Below, piece by piece: positions 32,377 to 36,312 of a stretch of DNA of 36,312 bases. The DNA lies in NCBI GenBank assembly GCA_903915155.1, contig CAIWRU010000052.1, positions 1-36,312 on the forward strand. The letters run 5' to 3'. The position numbers and the translations under genes are program-made. How positions within the stretch are numbered: position 1 is the first letter of the stretch; each line of letters begins with the position of its first letter. This DNA is from an uncultured Mucilaginibacter sp. (GTDB lineage: Bacteria; Bacteroidota; Bacteroidia; Sphingobacteriales; Sphingobacteriaceae). The notes under the pieces were generated by a model. It searched no databases. It saw nothing but the letters and a program-made list of their open reading frames with translations, and had not been told where the DNA came from.

Positions 32377-34425
32377 ATGAAATACACCAAATGGATGTTA
32401 TTGGCTGCGCCGGCACTGGCATTAACGGCCTTTGCTTACGGGCCGAAGTATGCGCCTGTCGACGAGCCGAGAACCTCGTTTTTTGATAAGGCGGGAATGG
32501 ATACTACTGTTAGTCCCGGTGAAAACTTTTTCCTGTACGCCAACGGTAACTGGATAAAAAACACCGAAATGCCCGCATCAGAAACCCGTTGGGGATCGTT
32601 CAATATCCTGGCTGATAACAATGTTAAACGCCTGCATACCATTTTGGAAGATGTATCGTCAAAAACCAACCCTATAGGCACCAGCGCGCAAAAGGTGGGC
32701 GACCTGTACAAAAGCGGTATGGATACCGTTACTATTGAAAAGTTAGGCTATAGCCCCATTAAACCGGAGCTTGCCAAAATTGCCGCTGTTACCAATTACA
32801 AACAACTAGTGCAACTGGCTGCGGATGGTTTTAAAACCGGCGATGGTTTACTTTTTGGGTTTTATATAGCACCTGATGCCCGCGAAAGTAACAAGAATGC
32901 GGCGCAATTAGCCCAGGCCGAAATAGGCTTACCTAACCGCGATTATTATTTTAAAACAGACTCGGCTTCGGTAGCTATCCGTGCGGAATATGTTAAATAT
33001 ATCGCCAAGCTATTTACTTTAACAGGTGTTGATGCTGCGACAGCCGATAAAAAGGCCGCTGCAATTTTAAAACTGGAAACTGATATAGCACAATCGCACC
33101 TTTCGCCGGTTGAGCTGCGCGACCCGGTAAAAAACTATAATAAGTATTCGGTTGCCGAGTTCCAGAAACAGGTTCCTGATATTGATGTAACCGATGTTTT
33201 CACGCGTATTGGCATTAAAACGGATACTATAATCGTAGGTCAGCCATCTTACTACAAAACTCTTGATGGATTACTGAAAACCACTCCTGTCGCAGTTTGG
33301 AAAGATAAAGTGGCATTTGATGAAATAAGCGGTGCTGCACCCATGTTGAGTAAGCCTTTCCGCGATGAGAGTTTTTACTTTAACAGCACCGTGCTTAACG
33401 GGCAGAAACAGCAAAAAGAACGCTGGAAGCTAATGTCGCAAAATATTGACGGCAGCCTGGGTGAGCTATTGGGCCAGCTTTATGCTGAGAAATACTTTAC
33501 CCCGCAAGCCAAAAAACGTATGCTCGATTTGGTGAACAACCTGCAAGCCGTTTACCGCGAAAGGATTCAAAAGTTGGATTGGATGAGCGATGCCACCAAG
33601 CAAAAAGCATTGGCCAAACTTGATGCCTTTACCAAAAAGATAGGCTATCCTGATAAATGGAAAACTTATGATGATGTAACCATTAACAAGGCCACCTATT
33701 ATGCCAACGAGGTATCGATAGCAAAACATGATTTCAGAAGAATGATCAACAAACTGGGCAAACCGGTTGACCGCACTGAATGGGGCATGACGCCGCCGAC
33801 AGTTAATGCTTATTACAATCCATCATACAACGAGATCGTTTTCCCGGCAGGTATATTACAGTTCCCGTTTTTTGACGAGAATGCCGATGATGCCGTTAAC
33901 TATGGTGGCATAGGCATGGTAATAGGCCACGAAATGACTCATGGTTTTGACGACCAGGGGCGCCAGTTTGATAAAAACGGTAATCTTTCTGATTGGTGGA
34001 CACCAGAGGACGCTTCCAAATTTAAAGCGAAAGTGCAGGTAATGATCGATCAGTATGATGCCTTTAAAGTATTAGGTGGCAGCATGCACGTGAATGGTCA
34101 CTTAACACAGGGCGAAAACCTGGCAGATAACGGCGGGATTGCGATTGCTTACGAAGCATTTAAAAGAACAGCCGAAGGCCAAAGCAATGTTAAGATCGAT
34201 GGCTTTACTCCTGATCAGCGTTTCTTTTTAAGCGTTGCCCAAATATGGCGCAGTAAAATACGCGATGAAGCTTTACGTTTCAGGATAAATAACGACCCGC
34301 ATTCTCCATCAGAATTCAGGGTTAACGGCCCGGTATCAAACACCCCGGCCTTTTATAAAGCCTTTGATATTAAACCCGGCGACAAAATGTATCGCCCGGA
34401 TAGTTTAAGGGTAAAGGTTTGGTAG
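32377..34425 (+). CDS. M13 (neprilysin-like) metallopeptidase, non-lipidated
   Basis: A 682-residue paralogue of the upstream M13 gene, clearly alignable along its whole length. The signal peptide (KWMLLAAPALALTAFAYG) lacks a lipobox Cys, so the product is probably soluble in the periplasm or exported. The zinc site is H518-E-M-T-H522 in VIGHEMTHGFDDQGRQFD, with Glu580 and Asp584 in ENLADNGG. The C-terminal NDPHSPSEFRVNG and VKVW match the family. It has its own 206-bp upstream region with a palindrome and promoter box, so it may be expressed separately. Confidence 0.96.
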   Translation: MKYTKWMLLAAPALALTAFAYGPKYAPVDEPRTSFFDKAGMDTTVSPGENFFLYANGNWIKNTEMPASETRWGSFNILADNNVKRLHTILEDVSSKTNPIGTSAQKVGDLYKSGMDTVTIEKLGYSPIKPELAKIAAVTNYKQLVQLAADGFKTGDGLLFGFYIAPDARESNKNAAQLAQAEIGLPNRDYYFKTDSASVAIRAEYVKYIAKLFTLTGVDAATADKKAAAILKLETDIAQSHLSPVELRDPVKNYNKYSVAEFQKQVPDIDVTDVFTRIGIKTDTIIVGQPSYYKTLDGLLKTTPVAVWKDKVAFDEISGAAPMLSKPFRDESFYFNSTVLNGQKQQKERWKLMSQNIDGSLGELLGQLYAEKYFTPQAKKRMLDLVNNLQAVYRERIQKLDWMSDATKQKALAKLDAFTKKIGYPDKWKTYDDVTINKATYYANEVSIAKHDFRRMINKLGKPVDRTEWGMTPPTVNAYYNPSYNEIVFPAGILQFPFFDENADDAVNYGGIGMVIGHEMTHGFDDQGRQFDKNGNLSDWWTPEDASKFKAKVQVMIDQYDAFKVLGGSMHVNGHLTQGENLADNGGIAIAYEAFKRTAEGQSNVKIDGFTPDQRFFLSVAQIWRSKIRDEALRFRINNDPHSPSEFRVNGPVSNTPAFYKAFDIKPGDKMYRPDSLRVKVW

Positions 34426-34480
34426 TTAGAAGATAGTTACCCACCAATAAGGTAACAAAACTGATAATTTTCTTTTTGTA

Positions 34481-34509
34481 CAGGCGTTCAGTTGTATATT
34501 GAACGCCTG
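34481..34509. terminator. Hairpin before the phosphoesterase gene
   Basis: CAGGCGTTCA and TGAACGCCTG form a perfect 10-bp stem with a 9-base loop, followed by TATTATTTACATT. It begins 55 bp after the M13 stop and ends 19 bp before the next ATG, so it could be a terminator of the M13 transcript or a leader hairpin. Confidence 0.5.
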
Positions 34510-34528
34510 TATTATTTACATTAAAACT

Positions 34529-35440
34529 ATGAAGCCCCTATTATCAATTACTGCTCTTGCTGCAATAGCATGCCTTTCGTTTAAAAATCATTCCGAACCA
34601 ACCTCCATACCACAGTACAAGCATATAATAATAGTTATGGAAGAGAACCACGACTATAACGCGCTTATCGGCTCGCCCAATGCGCCATACATTACCTCGC
34701 TTTCGGAAAATGGAGTTTTATTTACCGATTCGCATGGGATAACCCATCCTAGCCAGGCAAATTACCTGGCCTTGTTTTCGGGTAGTACGCAAGGTGTGAA
34801 AGGCGACGAATGCCTGGAAAGTGTAACCCCATATCATACACCTAACCTTGGTGCCGCATTAATAAACAATGGGTTTACTTTTCAAGGGTTTGCCCAAACC
34901 ATGCCCTCAACGGGTTATTTGGATTGCAGAAGCAGAACAAGCCATATAACAGGTTTAACGTTATACGCGCGTAAGCATGTGCCCTGTGTAAACTGGCAGG
35001 GAACCGGGGTCAATAATATACCGCCAGCTGTTAGCTTGCCAATGACAGAATTCCCAACAGACTATAAAAAATTGCCTACAGTTGCCTTTGTGGTCCCCGA
35101 TATGGATTACGATATGCACAATATCAGCTTTCCCGGCGATGCCGCAGCCATACGCAGGGGTGATAGGTGGTTGAAGGACAACCTGGAAAAATATGCCGAA
35201 TGGGCCAAAACCCATGATAGTTTGCTCATCGTGACCTTTGATGAGGACGATAGCCGCAATGCTGAGAACCATATCCCTACAATTTTTTATGGTGCACACC
35301 TAAAACTGGGTAAATACAACGAGCATATCACGCATTACAACGTGCTCCATACATTGGAGGCTATGTATAAGCTGCCTGTGAGCGACGACAAAAATGCGGC
35401 TGCGATAACTGATGTTTGGAAGGCAGTATTAAAGTTATAG
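34529..35440 (+). CDS. Exported PF04185-type phosphoesterase (acid phosphatase-like)
   Basis: A 303-residue enzyme of the phosphoesterase/phospholipase C-acid phosphatase family. The open frame reaches TTG at 34499, inside a hairpin, but MKPLLSI at 34529 gives a proper signal peptide (cleaved or lipidated near AIAC). Motifs: EENHDY near residue 39, HPSQANY, a PDMDYDMHN segment and the metal-binding FDEDDS, then ITHYNVLHTLEAMY. This arrangement is typical of smaller AcpA-like acid phosphatases. The substrate is uncertain (phosphomonoesters or phospholipid headgroups). Confidence 0.9.
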   Translation: MKPLLSITALAAIACLSFKNHSEPTSIPQYKHIIIVMEENHDYNALIGSPNAPYITSLSENGVLFTDSHGITHPSQANYLALFSGSTQGVKGDECLESVTPYHTPNLGAALINNGFTFQGFAQTMPSTGYLDCRSRTSHITGLTLYARKHVPCVNWQGTGVNNIPPAVSLPMTEFPTDYKKLPTVAFVVPDMDYDMHNISFPGDAAAIRRGDRWLKDNLEKYAEWAKTHDSLLIVTFDEDDSRNAENHIPTIFYGAHLKLGKYNEHITHYNVLHTLEAMYKLPVSDDKNAAAITDVWKAVLKL

Positions 35441-35867
35441 AGGCTGTATCAAAAGTGTATTTTGCAAATAAACGGTCAAAATATTATTTGGCGCTGTGCC
35501 CTCTATGTTCCTTTCTTTGTATTCTCCTGTGGTAAAACTAACCACCGTTGAAGCATTATAGGGTTAACATAGGTTAACACAATTTCAAGGGAACTAATAT
35601 TTAAAATACTGATTAACAATATTTTAACAAAAAATAATGTTAACCCAAAATACCTGCTAAAAAAATACGGAGCGACATAGGAGAACACTATCGGACAAAT
35701 TTTATTCTGTATAGTCACAACACAAAATGCGCAGACGATTGAGGATGTTTGGAAGTAAGGAAGCCCCCTCTAAATCTCCCCCGGTAGAGGAGACTTTAAG
35801 CATTTATTCTCGTGGCAAAAATTATCATTTTTATAAGTAACTTTATTATGGTCATAAATAATTAGAT
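35441..35867. other. Gene-poor gap with decayed repeats
   Basis: No credible gene was found; a 71-codon minus-strand frame (35503-35718) lacks coding character. The left part (about 35488-35550) reads on the minus strand as ACCACAGGAGAATACAAAG and onward, and about 35668-35696 holds a similar ACGGAGCGACATAGGAGAAC in the opposite relative orientation. Both resemble degenerate ACCACAGAG-type intergenic repeats. GGGTTAACA (35561) and TGTTAACCC (35638) form a distant inverted pair. A hairpin-family half-element lies at 35762. Confidence 0.55.
35762..35800. repeat. CTCCCC-CGGTA hairpin half-element, copy 3
   Basis: A single half of the family seen at 18615 and 24891: AGCCCCCTCTAAATC, then the stem TCTCCCC-CGGTA-GAGGAGA (one mismatch), then CTTTAAG. 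No inverted partner lies nearby. Confidence 0.8.
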
Positions 35868-36272
35868 ATGCTAAATGGAGGTTTTTGGAATACTGTCGTA
35901 ACTGTTATTATAGCAGTAATCGGTTGGATAGTCGCACATTATTTCAGTAGTAAAAGAGATAAAAAATTAAAAAGACGCGAAGTAATAACGGCACATCTGA
36001 TTAATGCTTACAGAATTCTGGCAAACGATATCACCCATCGTCCAAAAACTCCCGAATCCGAGTTGAAATTAGAAACAATTATCGCCGAACTTCAATTGTT
36101 TGGTTCTGAAAAGCAGATCCAACTTACCAAAAAGCTTGCTGATGATATAACTAAGGGCGGCACATTTTATGTCGATGATCTGCTTAATGATTTAAGGAGT
36201 GATTTAAGAAAGGAATTAGAGTTAAGCCCAATCGATGGTAATGTAAAATGGTTGAGATTCGGAAAAGAATAA
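35868..36272 (+). CDS. Small membrane-anchored protein of unknown family
   Basis: A 134-residue protein with one N-terminal membrane helix (about residues 7-26, TVVTVIIAVIGWIVAHYF) followed by a strongly basic stretch (SSKRDKKLKRRE), so the rest is predicted to be cytoplasmic. The soluble part is mostly helical and charged (LETIIAELQLFGSEKQIQLTKKLADD). No family was recognised. It stands alone, with a repeat-rich gap upstream and the second TTACGAAGTTTT palindrome 5 bp after its stop. Confidence 0.75.
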   Translation: MLNGGFWNTVVTVIIAVIGWIVAHYFSSKRDKKLKRREVITAHLINAYRILANDITHRPKTPESELKLETIIAELQLFGSEKQIQLTKKLADDITKGGTFYVDDLLNDLRSDLRKELELSPIDGNVKWLRFGKE

Positions 36273-36277
36273 AAAAA

Positions 36278-36308
36278 GATTTACGAAGTTTTTAAAACTT
36301 CGTAAATC
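36278..36308. repeat. TTACGAAGTTTT palindrome, copy 2
   Basis: Arms GATTTACGAAGTTTT and AAAACTTCGTAAATC around a single T. It begins 5 bp after the orphan gene's stop, preceded by seven A bases, and is a plausible bidirectional terminator. Its outer arm bases differ from copy 1 but still pair. Confidence 0.85.
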
Positions 36309-36312
36309 AATA

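Noticed and set aside
30122..34425. Tandem M13 genes as an assembly duplication
   Set aside because: The two copies differ throughout at the nucleotide and protein level and have unrelated upstream regions, so they are true paralogues.
35503..35718. 71-codon minus-strand frame in the large gap
   Set aside because: Overlaps degenerate repeats and has no coding character or promoter; treated as chance.
1..36312. CRISPR array, tRNA, rRNA or prophage
   Set aside because: No regularly spaced direct repeats, tRNA-like cloverleaf, rRNA segment, integrase or phage structural gene was recognised.

Overview
The window looks like a chromosomal piece of a Bacteroidota genome, most likely Sphingobacteriaceae (Mucilaginibacter/Pedobacter-like; the genus is inferred). 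Supporting signs are an alternative complex III (ACIII) plus aa3 oxidase operon, a GldB-type lipoprotein, families common in Bacteroidota (DUF4286, DUF2461, DUF983), start codons without Shine-Dalgarno sequences, and several TAnnTTTG promoter boxes. No prophage, transposase, CRISPR array, rRNA or tRNA was seen.

Region 1 (1-16378, all + strand) is one respiratory supercluster. It opens inside actB and continues actC-D-E-F (quinol:electron-acceptor oxidoreductase), coxB and coxA, heme A synthesis (ctaA, ctaB), two subunit III genes, subunit IV, a SCO copper chaperone, a DUF420 protein, a small CxxC membrane protein, DUF983 and DUF2461. Many genes overlap or lie within 30 bp. Menaquinol electrons would enter ActB/C/F, pass through the ActE heme, reach CuA of CoxB and reduce oxygen at CoxA. 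The later genes supply heme A and copper. Oddities here are an EF-hand-like loop inside DUF420, Tyr where SCO proteins usually have the copper-binding His, and Asn where CtaA usually has a heme-ligand His.

Region 2 (16483-20488) holds an OmpA-type lipoprotein and a metallophosphoesterase on +, and a DUF4286 protein and a TPR protein on -. Region 3 (20598-24889) is a tight three-gene + operon: an S9 peptidase-like protein that has lost its catalytic Ser and His, a sensor histidine kinase, and an OmpR-type response regulator. It is the best candidate in the window for an undescribed system, in which a dead peptidase may act as a sensor partner of a two-component system.

Region 4 (24985-29949) has nadE (-), a gldB-like gene (+), and a - strand group of YkuK-like, TlpA-like thioredoxin, GNAT and SRPBCC genes. 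Region 5 (30122-36272) has two paralogous M13 metallopeptidases, one a lipoprotein and one not, then a PF04185 phosphoesterase and a small membrane-anchored orphan protein.

Between genes lie several families of palindromic repeats. A CTCCCC-CGGTA-GGGGAG hairpin family has five half-copies with compensatory base changes. A TTACGAAGTTTT palindrome occurs twice with covarying outer bases. Low-complexity inverted word repeats (GATTAGAGATTAG, AAAGTTGAAGG, GTGATTGAG) sit mostly at gene ends.
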